From positions 1-5,921 of the forward strand of contig CAMYAA010000076.1 of assembly GCA_947253615.1 (NCBI GenBank): a stretch of 5,921 nucleotides of DNA, read 5' to 3'. Shown piece by piece: positions 1 to 5,921 of the stretch. The notes under the pieces were generated by a model. That model ran no database searches. It was not told the origin of the DNA and saw only the letters and a list, made by a program, of their open reading frames with translations. Numbering within the stretch: position 1 is the first letter of the stretch; each line of letters begins with the position of its first letter. This DNA is from an uncultured Sutterellaceae bacterium. GTDB lineage: Bacteria; Pseudomonadota; Gammaproteobacteria; Burkholderiales; Burkholderiaceae_F. The position numbers and the translations under genes are program-made.

Positions 1-40
1 AGTACGGTCTCGTGGGCTCGGAGATGTGTATAAGAGACAG
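1..40. other. Untrimmed Nextera adapter (i7 side) at left end
   Basis: Positions 22-40 read AGATGTGTATAAGAGACAG, the 19-bp Tn5 mosaic end used in Nextera libraries. Positions 7-21 read GTCTCGTGGGCTCGG, the Nextera read-2 adapter stem. Positions 1-6 (AGTACG) match the inner six bases of the adapter form of index N702 (CTAGTACG, from my memory of the index list). This is synthetic library sequence, not a natural transposon. Genomic sequence starts at 41. Any reading frame that begins in 1-40 is spurious. Confidence 0.97.
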
Positions 41-3000
41 CATGACGGGTTGCGTCATGGTCTGATCGAGCTCAACACTGCCGAACCGTTCGTTATTGGC
101 CCCGACGGCCATGAAGCGAACTTTCCCGAAGAATTCGAGGGGGAATTGCGCTTCGAGGGTTGTGGGTTCGCCCTTTTTGAGCGATACACGACCGCCCCAC
201 CAGACGGCGGTATTGAGCCCCGGCTGACGGAAGGGATTGAGTCCCTTGGCGTTGGCCATGAGGGCCATAATGCGGTCACCCCCATAAATGGGAGTCTTTG
301 GCAATTTAAAGCCTTCGGGCATTAAAAGCGAGAGCGTTTCACGCGACTTGACGCCCAAGGCGCGATCCTTTAAAAAGCGCGCTTGCGGATCGGGTGTCGC
401 AGTATGGGTAAGGGCTAAAACCCCTTCGTCCACGCCCCAAAGAATCGCCTCCCCATCATGATCACTCGTGAGGGTGAGCTTCACCCGATTGGGTTCGGTT
501 CGTTTTTGTTCACTCGTTAAACAGAGCCCCATGTCGCGCGCTTTCATATTGAGTTCGAGCGGCACGACCTGATTTTGAAACGCGGGAATAAAGCGTTCGC
601 TTTCTTTGAGCGAGCGAATCAAGCTCACATTTAACCACGTGCGGCCTTGGGCTTTTTCCGGCACCTTGAGATTCAAGGTGTTGTAGCCTTCCACAATCGG
701 GAACCAGTGCGATTCGATCACATCACGGTTTTCTAAGGTGACGAGGGCAAAGCCCGCAAAGGGCGAGACCACTTCGGCCGCAATCGATTCACCCGTTTCG
801 TAATGGGTGCGTTCCGTATTTAAACGCATAAAGCTCGGGGAGAATTGCCCGTGCGTTTCGTCCAAGCCTTGAGCAACCACTTGGTAGGGCACGGTTAACA
901 GCGTGGCGCCTTCGGCATCCTTTACGACGCATTGATAGTTCCCGGGTTCAAGCGTCGGGAGCGCGACTTGCGACTGTCCATTCGTTTGGGTTTCGAGTTC
1001 GAGCGAATCGAGCAAATGCGTCGAGAGCGTTTCACGGTACTGATAGATCCCTTGCGAGTCGGTAAAGACTTCGGTCACGGGTTCGGTCTTTTGAAATTCC
1101 ACATGAAGGCGTTCGTGACCGCGCGGCGCAAAGGCTTGATTGGCCAAGGCGAGCGTTAAAAAGAGCGGATGCTTTTGAGGGACGTAATGGAGTTCAACCC
1201 CTTGGGTCCAGACACTGTAGCCTGCGACTTTCTCGAGCGTATTGACGTTAAAACGCTTCATCGAACGCGTGGGTTCGCCCCCTTGGGGATTGATCGCTTC
1301 GGCATAGAGCACCACACGACTCACCCCAGGGAGGGAATGCGCATCAATGAGGGTGTCCACTTTCCCGTCGGCCTTCGTGGTGAGTGTCTCGAGCGGGAGT
1401 TTGACGGGGTTGGCATTTTGGGTGGCGCTTACCTGAGGATTTTCGAACGTAAAGTGAGGCCACTTCGGATGCGTAAACGTCGTTAAGGGCATCACGTCGG
1501 CTTCGAGTTTCACGAGCGTCCCAGGGGCTGCCGCTCCAAAGTTCTGAAGGACTTGGTTTTGAATTTCAACCGAGGGAGTACTTACCCAACCCGCGCTCAG
1601 GGTCGGAATCGTCGTTAAGAGCGTGCTCGTTTCGGGGGCAAAGCTCTGGAGCTGAATCTGACGACTCGCGAGCACATTCTCGCCCGCGAGCACATCAAAG
1701 GTATAGGGCCCCACCAGGGACGTGGCACTACTGGTCCAATCGGCCGTTAAGAGTCGTGCCTTCCCCAAGGGGAGGGTCTTTTCAAAGATCGTCGTCCCTT
1801 CGGGATTGTAGAGTTTAAAGGTAATGGGTAATGCTTCGGGGAGTTCCTTAAAGTCGGCGCGTTCAATGAGCGCACTTAAGTGCACCGTTTCGCCTGGGAT
1901 ATAGAGCTCACGATCGGTAAATCCAAGTGCCATGAGATCTTCAGGGGCGACAAGCGACCCACGGGTGTTCTCGGGGCGAATGAGGTTTTGACTATTTAAA
2001 ACGGAGAGCCACGCCTGATCGTGCGTTTTGGGATCGTCCACAATAAAGGCCGTGGGCGTTTTTTCGCGCAATAACCCACGGGTGCTCGGGAGCGTCGCGA
2101 CGCCCTCAGCGTTCGTGACGGCACTCATTAAGGGTAGGCCATTCGCGCCCAATAAGGTCACTTTGGCATTCGCGATGGGTTTTTCGGTTTTTAAGCTCGC
2201 CACAAAGACTTGATGGGTTTGATCCGCCCCTTCTTTATGAATAACGGCCAAGTCCGTGACCAAAATGCGTTTATTGACCGAGTCGACCGTAGTGTAGTCT
2301 TTGAGCGCGGGTTGATACTTTTGTAATTCAACACGCACTTGATAGAGCCCGCCCAAATGTTTGGCTCCGGTGAGATCATTGAGTTTAAGCGCAATAAAGC
2401 TCGCGTCGGTGCTCGGACGATCTTTCGGAAGGTCAATGGTTCCTTCTTTCGCCACGGTGTGCGAGGGCAACGTCGGTTCCATCGTGGAGGTTAAGGCGTT
2501 TTTTTCCCAATCGGGCTTTTCCGTGCTAAAGAGCGCATAAAACGGATCACGCACTTGTTCGACGCGCCAGTGAAGTCGTTCACCCCCCGTACTCACGAGT
2601 GTAAGGGCACGCTCCCCGGAGGTCGTGAGCATATTGCCCGGCTGCAAGAACTGTAAACTCGCAGGATCTTGCGACACTTGCAAAATCCCCATGGGCATTT
2701 TTTGAAGGGCAACACCGTCTAAGAGCGGAACGTTGTCTTTGACGCGATAAACGATAAAGGTGCCCGGCTTCGCGTTGAATTCAAAACGATGCGAAGTGGT
2801 GAGTTTTTCACGATTTTTCGGCACGAGCTCGAGGTGCTTGGAGCGCGCGAGTAATTCGGGCGTGACCGCCGGTAAGAGCGACCATTGGGCCTCGACTAAA
2901 CTCGTGTCGTTAATTTTTTCAGGGAGGGCCCAAACTTCGAGGGCTTTACCCAAGCGTTCGGTATCCACTAAGAGGGGCGTTTCTAACTCCAGCTCATAAC

Positions 3001-3919
3001 GTAAGTCGAGCTGGTGATTGCGCACCGTTTTGAGGGAGCCCGTAATCCAGGAGAGCACTTCGGCCTTCGAGGGGACTAAAAGACTCACGCTCGTGGGATT
3101 GGCACTGCCGCGAACAAAGAGTCCGTCGGTCGTCTTTTCCATCGTGACGGAGAGCGGCAAATTTAAAACGTTGAGGGTGACCGTGGCATTCTTGTCGGGA
3201 TAGTTCACTAAAGGCACACGAATGAGGAGTTCGTCATGACGAGGGTTGGTCGTGATCGTGACTTTGCCCACGGCCTCTTGCCCCGAGCCTTCGATTTTGA
3301 CGAGCTTACTTAAGGCTTCATACTGGTCTTCTCGTAAGGCGCGCGAGAGTTTGACGCGGACGTTATAGCCGCGTTCACTCTCAAACTTGGGTCCCGTAAA
3401 ACGTTCGGCCAGAATCGATTGCGCAAAAAGCGGAGGCGTTAAGAGCGCCAGGCTCGAGAGGTCGGACTCGATAAAGTCAGGGAGGGTTTTAGAGAGCCCC
3501 GAGATCGTGAGTGAACTCGAGAGGGGCCAGCCTTCGTTCGGAACAAAGCTCAACGTTTGCTCATCGCGCCAAAACCAGTGACCAGAGACGCTCGGACGAA
3601 GTTGGGGCGCCCTCACTGCGCTCGATAATCCTTCGATGAGTCGAGCGCATTCGGACCGCCAATCCGAGCCATAGGCCGCCTGACAGCGTTTTTTGTCGAG
3701 TGAAAAAGTGATGTCGAGACGCTGATCGCTGCTACTCACATCCATGGATAAACTCGGCGTGACATAGCCTTTGAGCGCTTGACGCGTAGGGCTCGGCGGG
3801 GTGCTTTTGCTCGGAGGCCTGGCACTCGCACTCGCTGTGGGCGCGGCCATCAGCGACGAAGTCGCGATAAGCGAAAGGGCAAAAGTGACGGTAATTGATA
3901 ACGTCGAGCGTTGAAACAT
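41..3919 (-). CDS. Alpha-2-macroglobulin family protein (COG2373), 5' complete, 3' cut by contig end
   Basis: The start is the ATG at 3919-3917, with a good Shine-Dalgarno (GAGGA, 3930-3926) seven bases upstream. I checked the frame line by line and it stays open for 1293 codons to the adapter boundary. Residues 1-31 look like a Sec signal peptide: R4, a hydrophobic stretch about 6-24, then candidate cleavage sites after A25 or A31 (ASA). There is no lipobox cysteine, so I infer a soluble periplasmic protein. Family landmarks in order are FIVYRVKD (388-395); RILVTDLAVIHK (551-562), followed by a macroglobulin beta domain; the MG-domain hallmark FTDRELYIPGETVHL (667-681); the A2M signature LWGVDEGVLAL (from 1160); and VWWGG (1239-1243), leading to FPLEFFGKVRFMAVGA and ERFGS. 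The frame ends just after this region, so the thioester domain and C-terminal part are missing. Long bacterial members are roughly 1600-2000 residues. Known relatives trap proteases that attack the envelope; that role here is by homology. I see only four cysteines (79, 91, 997, 1133); C79-C91 could form a disulfide. Confidence 0.93.
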
Positions 3920-3943
3920 GGCAATTCCTCAATAGTCGATAGA

Positions 3944-3970
3944 GCCGTGCCTTCGGGTCAGAATCACGGC
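3944..3970 (-). repeat. Inverted repeat in the A2M leader
   Basis: GCCGTG at 3944-3949 and CACGGC at 3965-3970 are perfect 6-bp inverted arms around a 15-base loop. The repeat lies between the candidate -10 box and the Shine-Dalgarno of the A2M gene. It could be a 5'-UTR hairpin or an operator. Six base pairs with a long loop is modest, so a chance origin is possible. Confidence 0.35.
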
Positions 3971-3981
3971 ACATGAGAACT

Positions 3982-3987
3982 ATTTTA
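3982..3987 (-). promoter_or_regulatory. Candidate -10 box for the A2M gene
   Basis: On the minus strand 3987-3982 reads TAAAAT, five of six matches to the sigma-70 -10 consensus, about 62 bases before the start codon and just downstream of the intrinsic terminator. I cannot find a -35 box at 16-18 bases spacing; TTATTG at 15 bases is the nearest. The position between a terminator and a gene with its own Shine-Dalgarno supports a separate promoter, but the exact box is uncertain. Confidence 0.3.
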
Positions 3988-4010
3988 GAGGAACTCCAAG
4001 ACCAATAAGC

Positions 4011-4037
4011 AAAAAGCACGCCTTGGACGACGTGCTT
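4011..4037 (-). terminator. Rho-independent terminator of the maf-methyltransferase operon
   Basis: On the minus strand AAGCACG (4037-4031), a 10-base loop and CGTGCTT (4020-4014) form a 7-bp stem. The T run continues through 4011, giving five T residues in all. It starts 15 bases after the methyltransferase stop codon (4055-4053). Its position and polarity fit termination of the two-gene operon before the A2M leader. The T run is short, so termination may be partial. Confidence 0.7.
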
Positions 4038-4052
4038 AATTGTCAAAATCCG

Positions 4053-4874
4053 TTAGAACGGCTTTTTTGGGGCCGTTCGATGAGGTTTTTTGGCATGGGG
4101 TGGACGTTTTTTCGCGCCAAATTCGATTTGGGCATCCACCGTACTTTTTCCCAGCACTTGCGCTTTGGTTAAAAGGGCAAAGACCGTAGGTAATTTCGGG
4201 AGGGTACGTTCCTCTTCGGAAAGAGCCTTCCACGCTTTCACGGTTCGGGTGCGAATGGACTCGGCGGGGCCCGTTACGTCCGTTGCCACGGTCACGCGCG
4301 TTGTGGGCGCTAAGCTCGCGAGCAAACTCTCGAGCATGGCATTATTGCGATAGGGCGTTTCGATAAAGAGTTGCGTTTCCTGACGAGCCGAGCGTTTTTC
4401 CAATTGGCGAATCGCTTCAATACGTGCCTCGCCCTTTTGGGGCAAGTACCCGACAAAGGAAAAGCGCTGACCGTCTAAACCCGAGGCCATGAGCGTGAGC
4501 AAAATCGAACTCGGGCCCACCAACGGGACGACAGGAATGTCGTGCTCTTGCGCCCAGGCCACACAAATGGCTCCCGGGTCGGCAATGCCTGGACACCCCG
4601 ACTCACTCACGATGGCCATATCGTGCCCGTCTTCTAAGGGCGCGAGCCACGTCGACAAAAGCTCAGGGCTCGGTTCGTGACCCATTTCCACGATGTTGAG
4701 TTCCATCAAGGGCGTGGGATGCTCTAACGCTTTAAGGTACTGGCGAGCGGTTTTGGCCGCTTCCACTAAGAAGTACTCAATGCGTTGAGCTTGCGCCTTA
4801 ACGTTCGCCGGAATGCTCGTCTCGATGGGCGCATCACTAATGCGATTGGGCAGGAGGTAAAGCGTCCCCGGCAT
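4053..4874 (-). CDS. RsmI-like SAM-dependent methyltransferase (tetrapyrrole methylase fold)
   Basis: This 273-residue protein belongs to COG0313, the family of RsmI, the 16S rRNA 2'-O-methyltransferase acting on C1402. Shared landmarks are GTLYL at the N-terminus (3-7), the SAM-site loop IVSESGCPGIADPGA (88-102; SDAGTPGISDPG in RsmI), VGPSS (119-123; PGPSA in RsmI), FSFVGYLPQKGEAR (138-151) and ETPYRN (172-177). The AEDTR segment of true RsmI is not present; the corresponding place reads VEAAKTARQYL (37-47). It therefore looks like the RsmI paralogue found in Burkholderiales and Bacteroidetes, whose substrate I do not know, so I give no gene symbol. The last 20 or so residues are a Lys/His/Pro-rich basic tail. 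Its ATG shares one base with the maf TAA (TAATG), with AGGA eight bases upstream, so the two are probably co-translated. A terminator follows. Confidence 0.88.
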   Translation of the reverse strand: MPGTLYLLPNRISDAPIETSIPANVKAQAQRIEYFLVEAAKTARQYLKALEHPTPLMELNIVEMGHEPSPELLSTWLAPLEDGHDMAIVSESGCPGIADPGAICVAWAQEHDIPVVPLVGPSSILLTLMASGLDGQRFSFVGYLPQKGEARIEAIRQLEKRSARQETQLFIETPYRNNAMLESLLASLAPTTRVTVATDVTGPAESIRTRTVKAWKALSEEERTLPKLPTVFALLTKAQVLGKSTVDAQIEFGAKKRPPHAKKPHRTAPKKPF

Positions 4875-5467
4875 TATCGAATTCCTGGTAAGACTTCAAG
4901 CCCCGCACGACTCAAAAGCGTCGTTAAGACCATCAAAGGTAAGCCAATCAAACTCGTGGGGTCGTCCGAGCGGACTTCTTCCATCAACGCGATCCCTAAT
5001 TTTTCGATCTTGGCGGAACCTGCACAATCAAAGGGCTTTTCGCGATCCACATAGCTTTCGATCGTTTCGCGCGACAAAGGACGCATTTTGACGACCGTAC
5101 GGCTTTCGACCGTTTCCACCTCACCTTGGGGATTGACGACCGAGAGGGCGCTCGTAAAGACAATGGTTTGTCCTTGCATCGAGAGGAGTTGCTCGATGGC
5201 GCGTTCACGCGTGTGGGGCTTGCCTAATTTCACGCCGTTTAAGTCAGCGACTTGATCGGACCCGATCACGATGGCGCCCGGGTTTTCTTCGGCCACTTTT
5301 AACGCCTTTAATTTCGATAAGCGTAAAGCCGTTTCGCGGGGCGTTTCGCCCGGTAAGGCCGATTCGTCAATATCGGGTGAGCTCGTCGTAAAGGGGACGC
5401 CCAAACGGGACAGTAATTCACGACGGTATTGGGAACTCGAGGCCAGAATAAGGGTGGGTTGCGTCAT
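4874..5467 (-). CDS. maf: Maf/YceF-family nucleotide pyrophosphatase
   Basis: This 197-residue cytoplasmic protein is full length for the family (E. coli YceF is about 194). Landmarks are LILASSSQYRRELL (6-19), with the phosphate-binding Ser-rich loop and Arg pair; PDIDE (31-35); IGSDQV (68-73), with the probable catalytic Asp71; LGKP (81-84); the YceF-type FDCAGSAK (146-153); and DDPTSLIGLPL (168-178). These place it nearer YceF, reported as an m7GTP pyrophosphatase, than the YhdE-type dTTP/UTP pyrophosphatases; the substrate is inferred. Where YceF-type proteins usually read EGLGI or EGFGI, this one reads EKLGI (155-159). The start ATG (5467-5465) has no clear Shine-Dalgarno, but it overlaps the stop of a 23-codon upstream ORF in an ATGA arrangement. 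It is the first long gene of a two-gene operon, overlapping the methyltransferase by one base. Confidence 0.93.
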   Translation of the reverse strand: MTQPTLILASSSQYRRELLSRLGVPFTTSSPDIDESALPGETPRETALRLSKLKALKVAEENPGAIVIGSDQVADLNGVKLGKPHTRERAIEQLLSMQGQTIVFTSALSVVNPQGEVETVESRTVVKMRPLSRETIESYVDREKPFDCAGSAKIEKLGIALMEEVRSDDPTSLIGLPLMVLTTLLSRAGLEVLPGIR

Positions 5468-5535
5468 AAGTATGGGTACTCAGAAAAGTGAAAACGGGAC
5501 GCACCACCGAGCCAAATGGCCTCGTTGTGCGTCAT
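5464..5535 (-). CDS. Possible 23-residue leader peptide upstream of maf
   Basis: An ATG at 5535-5533 opens a 23-codon frame (starting MTHNEAIWLGG, ending EYPYL) whose TGA stop at 5466-5464 overlaps the maf start as ATGA. This is the classic geometry for translational coupling, and maf itself lacks a clear Shine-Dalgarno. Against it, the small ORF also lacks a good Shine-Dalgarno (the preceding bases read GCACTCACC), it has no recognisable motif, and frames this short are common by chance. Its first half spans the hairpin at 5498-5533. Treat it as a candidate only. Confidence 0.25.
   Translation of the reverse strand: MTHNEAIWLGGASRFHFSEYPYL
5498..5533 (-). promoter_or_regulatory. Large interrupted hairpin in the maf leader
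   Basis: The outer arms GACGCAC (5498-5504) and GTGCGTC (5527-5533) pair perfectly over 7 bp. The inner arms GCC (5511-5513) and GGC (5518-5520) close an AAAT loop, with further pairs and small bulges between. On the minus strand the hairpin is followed by CCG and then GTTTTCACTTTTC-like T-rich sequence starting at about 5494, 27 bases before the maf start. It resembles a weak terminator or attenuator, or a structured leader. On the plus strand no T run follows closely. Confidence 0.5.
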
Positions 5536-5619
5536 GGTGAGTGCTATTTTAAACGCAATTCGTGGGCGCGGCGTAGCGCTTACTGTGGCGAGGGCCCCTT
5601 TGTGAAGAGGAATCGTTTA

Positions 5620-5636
5620 GAATGCCATTCATGAAT
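5620..5636. promoter_or_regulatory. Two overlapping palindromes upstream of yceD, candidate operator
   Basis: GAATGCCATTC (5620-5630) is an inverted repeat with a one-base centre, and ATTCATGAAT (5627-5636) is a perfect 10-bp palindrome. They share ATTC, so the element has alternating GAAT/ATTC boxes. It overlaps the candidate -10 box TAGAAT (5618-5623) and ends 26 bases before the yceD start. That position suits a repressor site, but I do not recognise a known operator consensus, and short AT-rich palindromes occur by chance. Confidence 0.35.
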
Positions 5637-5661
5637 AATCCTTTTTCACTCAGAGCTCACC

Positions 5662-5882
5662 ATGACGAGTATTAATATTTTTGAATTGGCCCGTAAACAT
5701 GATGTTTTAGAGGGTGAAATTACCTTAGAGGCCATGCCCGAAGTGGCTGGTTTAATTGAGCATATCGAAGGTGAAACGCTTCGCTATGTGGCCGAAGGGT
5801 TAGGGATGATTCGCGATTTGCCCGCCGTGCATCTTAGCGTGGAAGGGGAAGTCGTTATGTCCTGCGCGCGTTGCCAAGAGGG
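5662..5882 (+). CDS. yceD: YceD/DUF177 family protein, N-terminal part, 3' cut by contig end
   Basis: The ATG at 5662 opens a frame of 73 full codons plus two bases before the adapter; the family is usually about 160-180 residues, so well over half is missing. The N-terminus runs MTSINIFELARKHDVLEGEI, and the fragment ends in VVMSCARCQE, with the family's Cys-x-x-Cys pair at C68 and C71, preceded by the beta-strand-like LSVEGEVV. YceD has been linked to normal 23S rRNA levels in E. coli and normally lies directly before rpmF (L32) and plsX/fabH; those genes would be expected just outside the window. A weak Shine-Dalgarno (GAG, 5653-5655) lies six bases upstream. The ATG at 5631 is in another frame and stops after 14 codons, so it is not an alternative start. 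Confidence 0.85.
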
Positions 5883-5921
5883 CTGTCTCTTATACACATC
5901 TCCGCGCCCACGAGACCGTAC
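5883..5921. other. Untrimmed Nextera adapter (i7 side) at right end
   Basis: Positions 5883-5901 read CTGTCTCTTATACACATCT, the Tn5 mosaic end in the opposite orientation to the left end. Positions 5902-5916 match the read-2 adapter stem (CCGAGCCCACGAGAC) with one mismatch, C for A at 5905. Positions 5917-5921 (CGTAC) agree with the start of index N702. The yceD reading frame must be stopped at 5882; translation through the adapter is not real. Confidence 0.97.

Larger units (their letters stand above)
5468..5661. promoter_or_regulatory. Divergent intergenic region between maf and yceD
   Basis: These 194 bases separate two genes transcribed away from each other, so promoters for both should lie here. 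For yceD, TAGAAT at 5618-5623 resembles a -10 box. For maf, TAAAAT (5551-5546 on the minus strand) does. Neither has a convincing -35 hexamer at normal spacing, so the individual promoter calls are weak even though the promoter-bearing role of the region is likely. Confidence 0.6.

Noticed and set aside
26..325. Plus-strand frame of 99 codons at the left end
   Set aside because: It starts inside the adapter and lies antisense to the well-supported A2M coding frame.
329..1036. 15-base direct repeat CGAGAGCGTTTCACG at 329-343 and 1022-1036
   Set aside because: Both copies are in frame and encode RETLS in reverse; shared codon preference explains this better than a functional repeat.
41..3919. 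Over-abundance of GAGCG/CGCTC words suggesting an uptake or Chi-like sequence
   Set aside because: The words mostly fall in phase with Leu, Ser and Ala codons, and I see no extended consensus around them.
3732..4046. Minus-strand 104-codon frame across the A2M start
   Set aside because: It is in a different frame from the A2M gene, crosses the terminator and leader, and has no family features; the A2M frame has a Shine-Dalgarno, a signal peptide and homology.
4036..4233. Minus-strand 65-codon frame at the methyltransferase 3' end
   Set aside because: It is an out-of-frame shadow of the methyltransferase tail with no ribosome site or motif.
47..5467. 12-base repeat GGGTTGCGTCAT at 47-58 and 5456-5467
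   Set aside because: Both encode MTQP on the minus strand, one inside A2M and one at the maf start; coincidence of codon use.
5631..5675. 14-codon ORF starting at the ATG at 5631 and overlapping the yceD start
   Set aside because: No Shine-Dalgarno, very short, out of frame with yceD, and its ATG lies inside the palindrome; probably chance.
1..5921. Composite transposon bounded by terminal inverted repeats
   Set aside because: The terminal repeat is the Nextera mosaic end plus adapter stem and index; there is no transposase and the enclosed genes are housekeeping.

Overview
The genomic part of this window is positions 41-5882. Both ends carry Illumina Nextera (Tn5 tagmentation) adapter sequence, so the window is a short-read contig whose ends are library artefacts, and the genes touching those ends are cut by the assembly, not by biology. 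Gene content and order (a large COG2373 alpha-2-macroglobulin; a tetrapyrrole-methylase-fold methyltransferase overlapping a YceF-type Maf protein; a divergent YceD/DUF177 gene) suggest a Gram-negative proteobacterium. The pairing of this RsmI-like paralogue with Maf next to YceD is what I remember from Burkholderiales. Base composition looks moderate by eye, which would suit a host-associated Burkholderiales such as the Sutterellaceae, but genus is a guess.

Layout. 1-40: adapter. 41-3919, minus strand: the first 1293 codons of a secreted bacterial alpha-2-macroglobulin, open throughout, with signal peptide, macroglobulin domains and the A2M signature region; the 3' part, including the expected thioester domain, is missing. 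3920-4052: intergenic, with the start of the A2M leader (candidate -10 box, an inverted repeat, a clear Shine-Dalgarno) and an intrinsic terminator for the upstream operon. 4053-4874 and 4874-5467, minus strand: an RsmI-like SAM-dependent methyltransferase and, upstream of it, a Maf-family nucleotide pyrophosphatase, joined by a TAATG stop/start overlap. 5468-5661: a 194-base divergent intergenic region with a large hairpin, a possible 23-codon leader ORF that overlaps the maf start by four bases, and two overlapping palindromes upstream of the plus-strand gene. 5662-5882, plus strand: the first 73 codons of yceD, cut at the Cys-x-x-Cys motif. 5883-5921: adapter.

How the genes relate. maf and the methyltransferase form one short operon of housekeeping or nucleotide-sanitation type. 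yceD normally precedes rpmF (ribosomal protein L32) and the fatty-acid genes plsX/fabH, and would be transcribed away from them. The A2M gene has its own leader behind the terminator and is probably a separate unit for periplasmic protease trapping. I see no phage, CRISPR, IS, tRNA, rRNA or toxin-antitoxin structure. I do not find a convincing new system; the most useful observations are the adapter-bounded ends and the possible leader-ORF/hairpin arrangement in front of maf.
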